A DNA stretch of 64,000 nt from Streptomyces roseirectus (GTDB lineage: Bacteria; Actinomycetota; Actinomycetes; Streptomycetales; Streptomycetaceae). The notes below the pieces were generated by a model. It searched no databases, was not told the DNA's origin, and saw only the letters and a program-made list of their open reading frames with translations. Shown one piece after another: positions 8,989 through 17,319 of this stretch. The stretch's first letter is position 1; every line of letters begins with the position of its first letter. Location: positions 9,722,001 to 9,786,000 of the forward strand of contig NZ_CP060828.1 of NCBI RefSeq assembly GCF_014489635.1, given 5' to 3'. Both the position numbers and the translations under genes were made by a program.

Positions 8989-9003
8989 ATGAGTAGTACT
9001 CAT
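8989..9003. promoter_or_regulatory. Palindromic candidate operator in the importer/regulator intergenic region
   Basis: ATGAGTA-G-TACTCAT is a perfect inverted repeat with 7-bp arms in the 306-bp gap between the divergent importer operon and the FadR-type gene. A further ATGAGT lies at 9020-9025. Its core GT..AC spacing resembles GntR/FadR sites, so the divergent regulator is the natural candidate to bind it. The rest of the 8775-9080 gap is AT-richer than its surroundings, as expected for two promoters, and holds no gene that I can see. Confidence 0.5.
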
Positions 9004-9080
9004 TTCGGCCTGGGGTACGATGAGTGTGGCTTTCCAACTGATCAGTCATCGTCGTCGCAGTCCCCCCGGAGGCAGCACAC

Positions 9081-9842
9081 ATGAAGGACACGCCCACCGC
9101 GGACGCGGTGGTGAACGGCGCGGGCGAGCGGCGTGACTACCGGCCCGGGTACGAGGTCGTGGCCGAGCGGATCCTGGAGTTCATCGCCGAGCAACGGCTG
9201 ACTCCCGGCGACCGGATGCCCACCGAGAACGACCTCGCCCAGCGACTGGACACCAGCAGGGCCGTCGTCCGGGAAGCCGTGAAGATACTCTCCGCGCTCG
9301 GCCGGGTCCGCGCGCACAAGGGGCGCGGGCTGTTCGTCGCCGACGACGACGGCATGCTGATCACCAGCCGCTGGGGCGGCTTCTTCCGGCCCGTGGACCT
9401 CGACCACGTCCTCATGCTGTTCGAGTTCCGCAGGGTCCAGGAGATGGCCGCCAGCCGCTTCGCGGCCACCCGTGCGACCCCCGCCGAACTGCGCACCATC
9501 GAGGTCGCCATGCGGCAGTGCCGGCACGGCTTCGAAACCGGTGACGTCGACGTCTTCAACCAGGCCGACGACGACTTCCACGCGGCCGTCGCCACCGCCT
9601 CGCACAACACCTTCCTGTTCAGCGCGGTCCGCGACGCCCGCCGGCTGCAACGCCAGTCCAGCGCCATCGGCATCCACGACACGCTCGGCGAGAACACCTC
9701 GGCCGCGGTGGAGGAGCACGAGGCGATCTACCGCGCCATCCGCGACGGCCGCCCCGACGACGCCGCCGAGGCCACGGCGGTGCACCTCGACCGGACGCTG
9801 GAGGACTACCGGCGGGAGATCCAGCGGCGCTTGTTCGGCTGA
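9081..9842 (+). CDS. FadR-type GntR transcriptional regulator
   Basis: This 253-aa protein has a winged-helix GntR domain at about residues 24-90 (LTPGDRMPTENDLAQRLDTSRAVVREAVKILSALG, then the wing HKGRGLFVADDDG). An all-helical FCD effector domain follows, with the metal-binding type pattern of Asp and His residues (NQADDDFHAAVATASHN, then EEHEAIYRAI). FCD domains often sense sugar acids or other carboxylates. It is divergent from the sugar importer operon and directly upstream of the GH29 gene, so it probably represses one or both. The ATG at 9081 follows a GGAGGC ribosome-binding site. The palindrome at 8989-9003 is its likely operator. Confidence 0.85.
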   Translation: MKDTPTADAVVNGAGERRDYRPGYEVVAERILEFIAEQRLTPGDRMPTENDLAQRLDTSRAVVREAVKILSALGRVRAHKGRGLFVADDDGMLITSRWGGFFRPVDLDHVLMLFEFRRVQEMAASRFAATRATPAELRTIEVAMRQCRHGFETGDVDVFNQADDDFHAAVATASHNTFLFSAVRDARRLQRQSSAIGIHDTLGENTSAAVEEHEAIYRAIRDGRPDDAAEATAVHLDRTLEDYRREIQRRLFG

Positions 9843-9850
9843 CGGCATAC

Positions 9851-9931
9851 ATGGGATGGATCGACGTCAAGTATAAAAGTCGTTGCGGGTTTTCCGCCAG
9901 AAGTTCGAGGTTCCCTGGATAGCCATCCCAT
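9851..9931. repeat. Widely spaced inverted repeat upstream of the fucosidase gene
   Basis: ATGGGATGG at 9851-9859 and its exact reverse complement CCATCCCAT at 9923-9931 lie 63 bases apart in the 205-bp gap before the GH29 gene. They could be two half-sites for a regulator or chance. A TTGACA at 9950-9955 could be a -35 element, but no good -10 follows it. Confidence 0.3.
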
Positions 9932-10047
9932 CAATCGCGTGCACGGCTGTTGACACGACCCGGTTTCATGGTCGAACTTCGACCGTGGCACCAGGACGCT
10001 CAGGTCTCCCGAGCGCGCCCCCTCCTCCTCCGTACCAGGGATGCCCC

Positions 10048-12288
10048 ATGCCGAGTTGGACGAACAGACGACAGTTCCTTGCCGGCGCGACCTGTGTGGC
10101 CGCCGCCTCCGTCGCGGGAGGCGTGTTCGGCGCCGGCGGCGCTCACGCGGCCGGCGGACGGGCCGGGGCGGCGCCGCGCCGCTACACACCTGACTGGCCG
10201 TCGGTCGACCAGCACCCGGCGGCCCCCGAGTGGTTCAGGGACGCCAAGTTCGGCATCTACTTCCACTGGGGCGTCTTCAGCGTCCCCGCGTTCGGCAACG
10301 AGTGGTACCCGCGCAACATGTACGGCGCGGGTTCCAGCGAGAACCGCCACCACATCGCCACCTACGGCGACCCCGCGGTGTGGCCGTACAACAACTTCGT
10401 CGACGGCGCGAAGGACCTCGCCGGCAACACCGTCCAGTTCAAGCCCCAACTGAAGTCAGCCGGCGGGAAGTTCGACCCGGAGGAGTGGGCCGACCTGTTC
10501 GTCGAGGCCGGCGCCCGCTTCGCCGGACCCGTCGCCGAACACCACGACGGCTACTCGATGTGGGACAGCGCCGTCAACGAGTGGAACTCCAAGGACCGGG
10601 GCCCCCGGCTCGACCTGCTGGACCTGTTCGGCACGGCCATCCGCGCCAGGGGCCTGCGCCTGCTGGTGGCGATGCACCACGCGTACAACTTCACCGGCTT
10701 CTACGAGAACGCCCCCGCACAGACCGACCCGAGCCTCAAGAAGTTCTACGGGCAACTGGGTCCGGCGGCGGAGAACCAGCTCTGGTACGACAAGCTCAAG
10801 GAAGTCGTCGACCGGGCCAGGCCGGACATCCTCTGGCAGGACTTCAACCTCGTCGCCGTCGACGAACAGCGGCGCCTCGACTTCCTCGCCTACTACTACA
10901 ACCAGGCCGAGACCTGGGGCAAAGAGGTCGTCGCCACCTACAAGGACGGCATGAACGGCCGGGGCGAGGTCTTCGACTACGAGCGCGGCGGCCCCGCCGA
11001 CCTCACCGCCCCCTACTGGCTCACCGACGACAGCATCTCCAGCACCAGCTGGTGCTACACGCAGGGCATCGGCTACTACAGCGCCCAGCAGATGCTGCAC
11101 TCGTTCATCGACCGCGTCAGCAAGAACGGCAACGTCCTGCTCAACATCGCGCCCATGGCCGACGGCACGATCCCCCAGGCCCAGAAGGACATCCTCCTCG
11201 GCATCGGCGACCACCTGAAACGGTTCGGGGAGTCCGTGTACGCGACCCGCGCCTGGACGGCGTACGGCGAGGGCCCGACCAAGATGGGCGGCGGTTCCTT
11301 CACCAGGCCGACCGCAGGCACGGCCCAGGACATCCGCTTCACCCGGAACGAGGCGAACGACGTCCTGTACGCCACCGTCCTCGGCTGGCCCGGCGCGTCC
11401 CTGCGCATCACCACCCTCGACGCGCACCGGATCGACCTCACCTCCCTGCGGTCCGTCCAGCTCCTGAACTCCACGGCCGGCACCTACATCGACCTCCCGA
11501 CGCCGGTCCAGGACGCGACGGGCCTGCGCGTGAGCCTCCCGGCGGCGGCGCCGTTCACCGCCCAGGCGTACGTCCTGAAACTCACCTTCCGGGGCGGGAT
11601 CCCGGCCCTGCGCCCGCTGCAGGGCGCCGTCGCCTTCCCGCGGGCACGGTACGGCGGCCCCGGCACAGCTCTCGGACTCGGCGACCACACCGCCGCCGAC
11701 CTCGCCCTCGCCGGCCTCGACCGCCGCGCCCTCGCCTCCCTGCGCCTGGCCCCCGGCTACCAGTTGGTCGGCTACGCGCAGGACGACCTCACCGGCACGT
11801 CCTGGACCGTCTCCGCCGACAGCCCCGACCTCCGGTCCACGCCGATCGCCTCGCTGACGGTCCGCCTCGACCCGTCCGCGTACTTCAAGCTCCTCAACGT
11901 CACCAACGGCCTCGCCCTCGACAGCGGCGGCTCCGTCGCCTCCGGCTCGCCTCTCGGCCAGTGGACCTACGACGGCAGCCCCAACCTCCAGTGGCAGGCC
12001 GTCGACCTCGGCACCGGCTACTACAAGCTGGTCAACCGCACCAACGGCATGGTCGCCGACGGCTGGGGCGCCACCACCAACGGCTCACCCGTCCGCCAGA
12101 CCGCCTGGAACGGCGGACCCAACCAGCAGTGGAAACTCACCCACCGGGGCGACGCCCGCTACTCCCTCACCAACCGCACCTCCGGCCTCGCCCTCGACGG
12201 CGGCGGCTCCGTCCCCTCCGGCTCCCCCGCCAAGCAGTGGACGTACGAGGCCAGCACCAACCTGATGTGGACGTTCGGCCTGGCGTGA
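10048..12288 (+). CDS. Secreted GH29 alpha-L-fucosidase with C-terminal ricin-type lectin domain
   Basis: The 746-aa protein starts with a Tat-type signal (NRRQFLAGATC) and an AxA cleavage region. The GH29 catalytic domain covers roughly residues 50-440: AKFGIYFHWGVFSVPAF, AGPVAEHHDGYSMWDS, and ILWQDFN with the likely nucleophile D265. It closes with SKNGNVLLNIAPMADG. A ricin-B/CBM13-like domain occupies about the last 140 residues, with three repeats built around LALDSGG / MVADGWG / LALDGGG and QW motifs; this would bind glycan. The ATG at 10048 lies on a signal peptide and has an upstream AGGG. It would release L-fucose from extracellular glycans for the neighbouring importer and lactonase. 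Confidence 0.88.
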   Translation: MPSWTNRRQFLAGATCVAAASVAGGVFGAGGAHAAGGRAGAAPRRYTPDWPSVDQHPAAPEWFRDAKFGIYFHWGVFSVPAFGNEWYPRNMYGAGSSENRHHIATYGDPAVWPYNNFVDGAKDLAGNTVQFKPQLKSAGGKFDPEEWADLFVEAGARFAGPVAEHHDGYSMWDSAVNEWNSKDRGPRLDLLDLFGTAIRARGLRLLVAMHHAYNFTGFYENAPAQTDPSLKKFYGQLGPAAENQLWYDKLKEVVDRARPDILWQDFNLVAVDEQRRLDFLAYYYNQAETWGKEVVATYKDGMNGRGEVFDYERGGPADLTAPYWLTDDSISSTSWCYTQGIGYYSAQQMLHSFIDRVSKNGNVLLNIAPMADGTIPQAQKDILLGIGDHLKRFGESVYATRAWTAYGEGPTKMGGGSFTRPTAGTAQDIRFTRNEANDVLYATVLGWPGASLRITTLDAHRIDLTSLRSVQLLNSTAGTYIDLPTPVQDATGLRVSLPAAAPFTAQAYVLKLTFRGGIPALRPLQGAVAFPRARYGGPGTALGLGDHTAADLALAGLDRRALASLRLAPGYQLVGYAQDDLTGTSWTVSADSPDLRSTPIASLTVRLDPSAYFKLLNVTNGLALDSGGSVASGSPLGQWTYDGSPNLQWQAVDLGTGYYKLVNRTNGMVADGWGATTNGSPVRQTAWNGGPNQQWKLTHRGDARYSLTNRTSGLALDGGGSVPSGSPAKQWTYEASTNLMWTFGLA

Positions 12289-12313
12289 AGCCGAGGCTCC
12301 GCGACCCCGGCGC

Positions 12314-13369
12314 TCACCAGCCCACCCGCGCCGCCACCGGCAGGTGGTCGCTTCCGGTCTCCGGCAGCAGCCACGCGTCGTGCGCCCGCACCCCCCGCAC
12401 CAGGATCTGATCGATCCGGGCGACAGGAAGCCCCGCCGGCCAGCTGAAGCCGAAGCCCTGGCCGGCGAGGTCCTGGGCGGAGCGCAGGCGGGAGGTGAGG
12501 GGGGACAGGGCGCGGTCGTCGACGGTGCCGTTGAGGTCGCCGAGCAGGACGACCCGCTCACCCCGGTCCTCGGCGATCGCGTCGCCGAGGGCGCGGGCGT
12601 TGCGGTCGCGGGAGCCCGTGTCGAACCCGGCCGCGGAGGTGACGCGGACGGAGCCGAGGTGGGCGACGTAGACCGTGAGAGGGCCACGGGCGGTGGTGAC
12701 CGTCGTGCGCAGGGCCCGGTTGGCGGGCAGTGTGACGGAGGCGGGCTTGGCGTCGCCCAGGGGGCCGACGTCCTGCTCGGTGTCGACCCGGCGCGTGTCC
12801 GTCAGGGGGAGCCTGCTCCAGACCCCGACCGTGCCCAGCACCATGTGGTGGGGGTACTCCCGCGCGAGCGCCCGCTCGTACGTGCCGCGCGCCTGAGGCG
12901 TGATCTCCTCCAGTCCCAGCACGTCCGCGCCGGACGCGGCGAGGGCCCGGGCCGTGCCGTCGGGGTCCGCGTTGCCGGCGCCGACGTTGTGGCTGACGAG
13001 GGTGAGGTCGCCGCCGGAGCGGGACTTGTCGGCGAACACCGGGCCGAAGAGGTGCAGCCACACCAGCGCCGGCAGCAGCACCGCGACGACGGCCGAGGCG
13101 GAACGCCGCCACAGCGCGACGCCGAGCAGGACCGGCACGCACACGCCGGACCAGGGCAGGAAGGTCTCCACCAGGCTTCCGACGCCGCCCCGGTCGGTCA
13201 GATGCGAGTGCGCCGACAGGAGCAGGCCCAGTGCGAGGGCTACAGCCGTCGGCACCGGGCCACGTCTCCACGGCCCCGGCCTCGTGAGGGCGTGGGCCGC
13301 GCGACGCGCGTGCGCACGCCACGTCCCGCCCGGCGCAGCCGTCCGCGTCGTCGGTTCGATCAGTTTCAT
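12314..13369 (-). CDS. Membrane-anchored endonuclease/exonuclease/phosphatase-family protein, VanJ-like
   Basis: This 351-aa protein has three hydrophobic segments between about residues 38 and 110 and then an exported EEP-fold domain: LVSHNVGAGN, GLEEITPQ, VLLGDLNGT and a final GSDHLPVAA with the catalytic His. The topology, membrane helices followed by an extracytoplasmic EEP domain, matches VanJ/StaP of Streptomyces, which affect teicoplanin sensitivity and are thought to act on lipid-linked cell-wall intermediates. That role here is inference. The ATG at 13369 is the only plausible start before the divergent response regulator. Its stop lies 25 bases from the convergent GH29 stop. Confidence 0.7.
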   Translation of the reverse strand: MKLIEPTTRTAAPGGTWRAHARRAAHALTRPGPWRRGPVPTAVALALGLLLSAHSHLTDRGGVGSLVETFLPWSGVCVPVLLGVALWRRSASAVVAVLLPALVWLHLFGPVFADKSRSGGDLTLVSHNVGAGNADPDGTARALAASGADVLGLEEITPQARGTYERALAREYPHHMVLGTVGVWSRLPLTDTRRVDTEQDVGPLGDAKPASVTLPANRALRTTVTTARGPLTVYVAHLGSVRVTSAAGFDTGSRDRNARALGDAIAEDRGERVVLLGDLNGTVDDRALSPLTSRLRSAQDLAGQGFGFSWPAGLPVARIDQILVRGVRAHDAWLLPETGSDHLPVAARVGW

Positions 13370-13401
13370 GCCGCCAGTGAAGGCAGGCGTCTGTTGCCCT
13401 C

Positions 13402-13456
13402 GCGTATGCGGTTTTCGATACGCCGACGATATGCGCGGCCCCCTAGCCTGGACGGC
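13402..13456 (+). promoter_or_regulatory. Leaderless promoter with inverted repeat for the response regulator
   Basis: TAGCCT at 13444-13449 lies seven bases before the ATG at 13457 and no ribosome-binding site is present, which is the hallmark of a leaderless transcript. GCGTAT (13402-13407) and ATACGC (13418-13423) form an inverted repeat with a 10-bp spacer just upstream, a candidate binding site for the response regulator or for control of the divergent phosphatase gene. Confidence 0.5.
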
Positions 13457-14128
13457 ATGCGTGTGCTGATCGTCGAGGACGAGCCCTACCTGGCGGAAGC
13501 CATCCGCGACGGCCTGCGGCTGGAGGCGATCGCGGCCGACATCGCGGGGGACGGCGACACCGCGCTGGAGCTGCTGGGCGTCAACGCGTACGACATCGCC
13601 GTCCTCGACCGGGACATCCCCGGGCCGTCCGGCGACGAGGTCGCCCGGCGCATCGTCGCCTCCGGCAGCGGGACGCCGATCCTCATGCTCACGGCGGCCG
13701 ACCGGCTCGACGACAAGGCGTCCGGGTTCGGGCTCGGCGCGGACGACTATCTGACGAAACCGTTCGACCTGCGGGAACTGGTGATGCGGCTGAGGGCGCT
13801 CGACCGCAGGCGCGCGCATCACCGGCCACCGGTGCGAGAGATCGCGGGGCTGCGCCTCGACCCGTTCCGCCGGGAGGTGTACCGCGACGGACGCTATGTC
13901 GCGCTCACCCGCAAGCAGTTCGCCGTGCTCGACGTCCTCGTCGCCGCCGAGGGCGGGGTCGTCAGCGCCGAGGAACTGCTGGAGCGGGCGTGGGACGAGA
14001 ACGCCGACCCGTTCACCAACGCCGTGCGCATCACGGTGTCGGCGCTGCGCAAGCGGCTCGGGGAACCCTGGCTCATCGTGACCGTGCCCGGGGTCGGGTA
14101 CCGGATCGGGGCGGGGGAGCGCGGCTAG
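13457..14128 (+). CDS. OmpR-family response regulator lacking a linked kinase
   Basis: The 223-aa product has a receiver domain (residues 1-115) with the acidic pocket VEDE, the phospho-acceptor D51 in VLDRDIPG, the LTAADR switch Thr and the K in LTKPFD. A winged-helix DNA-binding domain follows (LTRKQFAVLDVLVAAEG ... ITVSALRKRLGEPWLIVTVPGVGYRI). In related loci such regulators are followed immediately by a histidine kinase. Here only a short kinase N-terminus remains downstream, so the protein is probably orphaned or phosphorylated by another kinase. The start is set by the leaderless promoter. Confidence 0.9.
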   Translation: MRVLIVEDEPYLAEAIRDGLRLEAIAADIAGDGDTALELLGVNAYDIAVLDRDIPGPSGDEVARRIVASGSGTPILMLTAADRLDDKASGFGLGADDYLTKPFDLRELVMRLRALDRRRAHHRPPVREIAGLRLDPFRREVYRDGRYVALTRKQFAVLDVLVAAEGGVVSAEELLERAWDENADPFTNAVRITVSALRKRLGEPWLIVTVPGVGYRIGAGERG

Positions 14129-14129
14129 G

Positions 14130-14186
14130 GAGCCGGGGCTGAGCGTCCGTCCCGAACTCACGCTCAGCCATGCGGGGTTCCTGCTG
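14130..14186 (+). pseudogene. Remnant of a sensor histidine kinase N-terminus
   Basis: Two bases after the response-regulator stop, one frame reads EPGLSVRPELTLSHAGFLL. This matches the juxtamembrane start typical of the Streptomyces kinases that follow such regulators (LSVR..LTLSYAGFL). The expected first membrane helix does not follow; the frame turns into unrelated, polar sequence at about 14187 and no H-box or ATPase domain exists before the TetR gene. I infer that a deletion removed nearly the whole kinase. The evidence is a short but position-specific match. Confidence 0.5.
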
Positions 14187-14256
14187 GAACACCACCGTGC
14201 ACAACCTCCCCACGACGTCCCCACACGTCGGCTGATCCTGAGCGACAACTGGCCGC

Positions 14257-14850
14257 TCAACAACCGGGATCAGCCTGACGTTGCCAGAGGTTGGTCAGGT
14301 GGGTGTGGAGGAGGGTTTGGGCCTGGTGGGGGGTGAGGTGGCCGATGAGGACGTGGGTGGTGAGGCCGTCGGTGAGGGCGAGGAGGGTGTGGGCTTCGAG
14401 GTGGGGGGTGGGGATGTGCGCTTCGGTGAGGAGACGGGTGAAGAGGTGGTGGAGGGCTGTGTAGTTGGACTGGAGCGTGGTGGCCAGTGGCTTGCTGACC
14501 GCTGCCTGGGCCACGAAGGCCAGCCAGACGCGGGCCTCGGCGCGGTGTTCCTCGGCGAGGAGTGAGACCTCGGTGGCCGCGTGGCCGAGGGCGGTGCGCG
14601 CGGACTGGGCGGGGCTGCTGAGGATACGGGCCCGGACGCGTTCGGTGATCCGCTCGCCGATGTGCCCGAGGGCGAACAGGAGCATCTCCTCCTTGGTGCG
14701 GAAGCACCGCTGGACGGCGCCCATGGACACCTGCGCGCGGGCGGCGACGTCACGGAGGGTCACGCCTTCGAGGCCGCGCTCGTCGGCGAGGGCGCAGACG
14801 GCCTCGGCGATGAGACGGCGCCGGCTCACGTGATCGACCTGCTTGGGCAT
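14257..14850 (-). CDS. TetR-family repressor, divergent from an amidase
   Basis: The 197-aa protein has an N-terminal TetR helix-turn-helix (residues 8-55: RRRLIAEAVCALADERGLEGVTLRDVAARAQVS with MGAVQRCFRTKEEML after it) and a helical ligand-binding C-terminal half. The C-terminal third is unusually rich in Thr-His-Leu, consistent with a locally distinct codon choice. It is divergently transcribed from an amidase gene, with two palindromes in the 101-bp gap that are very likely its operators. It therefore probably represses both itself and the amidase, and is released by the amidase substrate or product (inference). Confidence 0.88.
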   Translation of the reverse strand: MPKQVDHVSRRRLIAEAVCALADERGLEGVTLRDVAARAQVSMGAVQRCFRTKEEMLLFALGHIGERITERVRARILSSPAQSARTALGHAATEVSLLAEEHRAEARVWLAFVAQAAVSKPLATTLQSNYTALHHLFTRLLTEAHIPTPHLEAHTLLALTDGLTTHVLIGHLTPHQAQTLLHTHLTNLWQRQADPGC

Positions 14851-14879
14851 ACCCGGCCGCCTTCCTGCCGCACTTTATT

Positions 14880-14895
14880 CGATGCGCTCGCATCG
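14880..14895. promoter_or_regulatory. TetR operator, copy 1
   Basis: CGATGCGCTCGCATCG is a palindrome with 7-bp arms around a CT centre. It lies 29 bases upstream of the tetR start. Its reverse complement recurs 39 bp downstream, measured centre to centre, close to four helical turns, so two repressor dimers could bind the same face. Confidence 0.72.
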
Positions 14896-14917
14896 GTATC
14901 AGGTTACAGTCGACGTT

Positions 14918-14935
14918 CCGATGCGAGCGCATCGG
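14918..14935. promoter_or_regulatory. TetR operator, copy 2
   Basis: CCGATGCGAGCGCATCGG is an 18-bp palindrome and the reverse complement of copy 1 in its core. It ends 16 bases before the amidase ATG and abuts the GGAGGG ribosome-binding site, so a bound repressor should block the amidase transcript. Confidence 0.75.
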
Positions 14936-14951
14936 AATGGAGGGAAGCATC

Positions 14952-16376
14952 ATGCAGGACGCCCTGTGGACCATGCCGGCCACCGCCCAGGCGCAGGCCG
15001 TACGCGACGGACACGTCTCCGCACGCGAGCTGATCGAGAGCCACCTCGACCGCATCGCCGAGGTCAACCCGCGGGTCAACGCGGTCACCCAGCTCATGGC
15101 GGACCGCGCATGCGACGCCGCGACACGAACGGACCGCCGCCGCGCCGCAGGCGAGCCGCTGGGCCCCCTCGCGGGCGTCCCGTTCACCGTGAAGGAGAGC
15201 ACCGCCGTCGAGGGCGTCCCGACCACGTTCGGCACACCACGCTTCCGCGACCTCGTGGCCCCGGCCGACGCACCCCCGGTGGCCCGCCTGCGCGCGGCCG
15301 GCGCCATTCCCGTCGGGCACAGCAACATGCCGACCCTGATCCTGGCCGGGATGCACACCCGCAGCGAACTCTTCGGTGACACCGTCAACCCGTGGGACAG
15401 CTCCCGCACCCCGGGCGGCACCAGCGGCGGCGACGCCGTGGCCGTCGCCACCGGCATGGCGGCGCTCGGCCTCGGCAACGACTCCGGCGGATCCGTGCGC
15501 ATCCCGGCCCAGTTCTGCGGCGTCGCCGGCCTGAAACCCACCACGGGCCGCTTCCCCGCCGACCACCGCGTCCTCGGCCCCGACGACCCGGGCCCGGCGT
15601 CCCAGACCCTGGTCACCGACGGCCCGCTCGCCCGGACCGTCGCCGACCTGCGGCTGGCCTACGAGACACTGGCCGGCACCGACCCACGGGACCCACGCGC
15701 CGTCCCCGTCCCCCTGTACGGCGAACCGCTCCCCGGCCCGGTGAAGGTCGCGGTCGTCGCCGACCCCGGCGGACACGGCGTCCACCCCGCGATCCGCGCG
15801 GCCGTCGACACCGCGGCCGACGCCCTGCGCGACGCCGGATACGACGTGCGCGACGTCCAGGACGTCCCACGGCTGGACGAGGCGCTTGAGGCGTACGGCC
15901 GGATCACCCTGACCGAGTTCGCCCCGACCTGGCCGGCCGTCCGCGGGCTGCTCGGCGAGGGCGGCGACCGCTACATCGCCCTGGCGATGGAGAAGACCTC
16001 GCCCGCGAGCACCGAGGAGTTCATGAAGCTCATGGGTACCTGGCTGAACATCCGCCGCTCCTGGGCCGAATTCCTCGACGACTACCCCCTGCTGCTCGGC
16101 CCCACCTTCACCGAACCCCCGGTCGAACCCGGCCTGGAGTCCCGCGACCGCACCGGCCGCGACCGGGTCGGCTCCGCCATGCGCCTGTGCACCGCGACCA
16201 GCTTCGTCGGCGTCCCCGCCATCGCCGTCCCGACCGGCACCACCGACGGCCTCCCCACGGGAGTCCAGATCATCGGACGCGCGTTCCGCGAGGACCTGTG
16301 CCTCGACGCGGCCCAGGCCGTCGAGGACCGCCTCGGAGTCCTCGCACCGATCGACCCGCGCGGGGGAGACCGGTAG
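14952..16376 (+). CDS. Amidase-signature family hydrolase
   Basis: This 474-aa enzyme has the complete amidase-signature triad: K81 in PFTVKES, cis-Ser S158 in GGTSGG, and nucleophile S181 in NDSGGSVRIP, followed by GVAGLKPT. It hydrolyses a C-N amide bond; the substrate is unknown. The ATG at 14952 is preferred over one five codons earlier because GGAGGGA lies at ideal distance. It is controlled, in all likelihood, by the divergent TetR protein through the twin operators in its promoter. The C-terminus has the usual VPTGTTDGLPTGVQIIGR segment, so the gene looks full length. Confidence 0.9.
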   Translation: MQDALWTMPATAQAQAVRDGHVSARELIESHLDRIAEVNPRVNAVTQLMADRACDAATRTDRRRAAGEPLGPLAGVPFTVKESTAVEGVPTTFGTPRFRDLVAPADAPPVARLRAAGAIPVGHSNMPTLILAGMHTRSELFGDTVNPWDSSRTPGGTSGGDAVAVATGMAALGLGNDSGGSVRIPAQFCGVAGLKPTTGRFPADHRVLGPDDPGPASQTLVTDGPLARTVADLRLAYETLAGTDPRDPRAVPVPLYGEPLPGPVKVAVVADPGGHGVHPAIRAAVDTAADALRDAGYDVRDVQDVPRLDEALEAYGRITLTEFAPTWPAVRGLLGEGGDRYIALAMEKTSPASTEEFMKLMGTWLNIRRSWAEFLDDYPLLLGPTFTEPPVEPGLESRDRTGRDRVGSAMRLCTATSFVGVPAIAVPTGTTDGLPTGVQIIGRAFREDLCLDAAQAVEDRLGVLAPIDPRGGDR

Positions 16377-16379
16377 CGG

Positions 16380-17056
16380 ACGCGGCTACCCTGCCGGAAC
16401 GCCCTACGAACCCAGCGCCGTCCCGGGCGGCTTCGACCTGCTCCGGAGCCGGGCCGCCGCGACACCGGAGGCGGTCGTCGCCCCGCTGCGGCAGCGCATG
16501 GGCCTGGTACCGGTCGCCGGAGAACTCCCCGAGACCTTGAGCCAGTGGCCCGGCGACGGGACGATCGCCCACGTCGAGGCGGAGTTCCACGGCGGCACCG
16601 GACAGCAGACCGCCGCCGTGTGGCGGGCCGGCGTACGGGTGTGGGGACCCCGCCGGACCCCGGCACGCGTGGCCGATCAACCCCGCGCTCGCCCTGCCCG
16701 GCGTCGTCCCGGGCAGCGCCGAGGACGCCTTCCTGGCGGTGGGCCTCGGCTGGGAACAGGACCGGGACGGCTGGGAGTCGGCCGGACGGAGCGCCCGGTG
16801 GGCGGCGACCTGCGACGCGTGGCAGCGGGAACGGGACAAGGAGGTGCGCGCCGCCGAGGAGGCGGAGAAGCGCAGGCGGCTCTCCGGCGTCCCGGCGGCG
16901 CTGGACGGCAAGGAGATCATGGAGCTGCCGGCGCTGCCGCCGGGCCCGCTGATCGGCGCCGCCACCCGCCGTCTCCAGGAACTGCACCTCGAACGCGGGC
17001 CGCTGCCGCGGGACGAGGCCGTGCGCCTGCTGCGGAGGTGGGCCGCGGACGTCTGA
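16380..17056 (+). pseudogene. Frameshifted hypothetical gene
   Basis: Two frames together read as one protein. The first gives GYPAGTPYEPSAV ... MGLVPVAGELPETLSQW ... AAVWRAGVRVWG and loses coding character at about 16650. The second picks up as HAWPINPALALPGVVPG, GLGWEQDRDGWESAG and ends at 17056 with LLRRWAADV. A single-base change around 16645-16665 would join them. No ATG opens the first frame near its 5' end; an ATG at 16498 lies inside it. I do not recognise the family. Either the gene is inactive or there is a base error here. Confidence 0.55.
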
Positions 17057-17287
17057 CCGCGCGGTGAGGTGGACTGCGGAGGGCCGAAGCAGCTCCCCGC
17101 CACCCCAGTGCCGGACCTGACGTACCGCGACCTCCCCGCGCTCCGGCGCTGTCCGAAGGGTTGACCCCGGTAGGTCGCGTCGTTAACTTGCGAAAGGTCT
17201 GCCACTTGGACGCTGTTCAGGGTACGGAACATGTCGGCGGCAACTCCCCTCGCGCAGAGCACATCCGTGTGCGGATGCCTGCGGAGG

Positions 17288-17301
17288 TGGGAGCGCTCCC
17301 A
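17288..17301. promoter_or_regulatory. CebR operator (perfect consensus)
   Basis: TGGGAGCGCTCCCA is the exact 14-bp palindrome bound by the LacI-family cello-oligosaccharide repressor CebR of Streptomyces and by CelR of Thermobifida. It ends 18 bases before the GH30 start, just ahead of the ribosome-binding site, where a bound repressor would block transcription. The rest of the 17057-17319 gap shows no gene. Confidence 0.9.
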
Positions 17302-17319
17302 GAGCCAGGAGGAGGAGAC

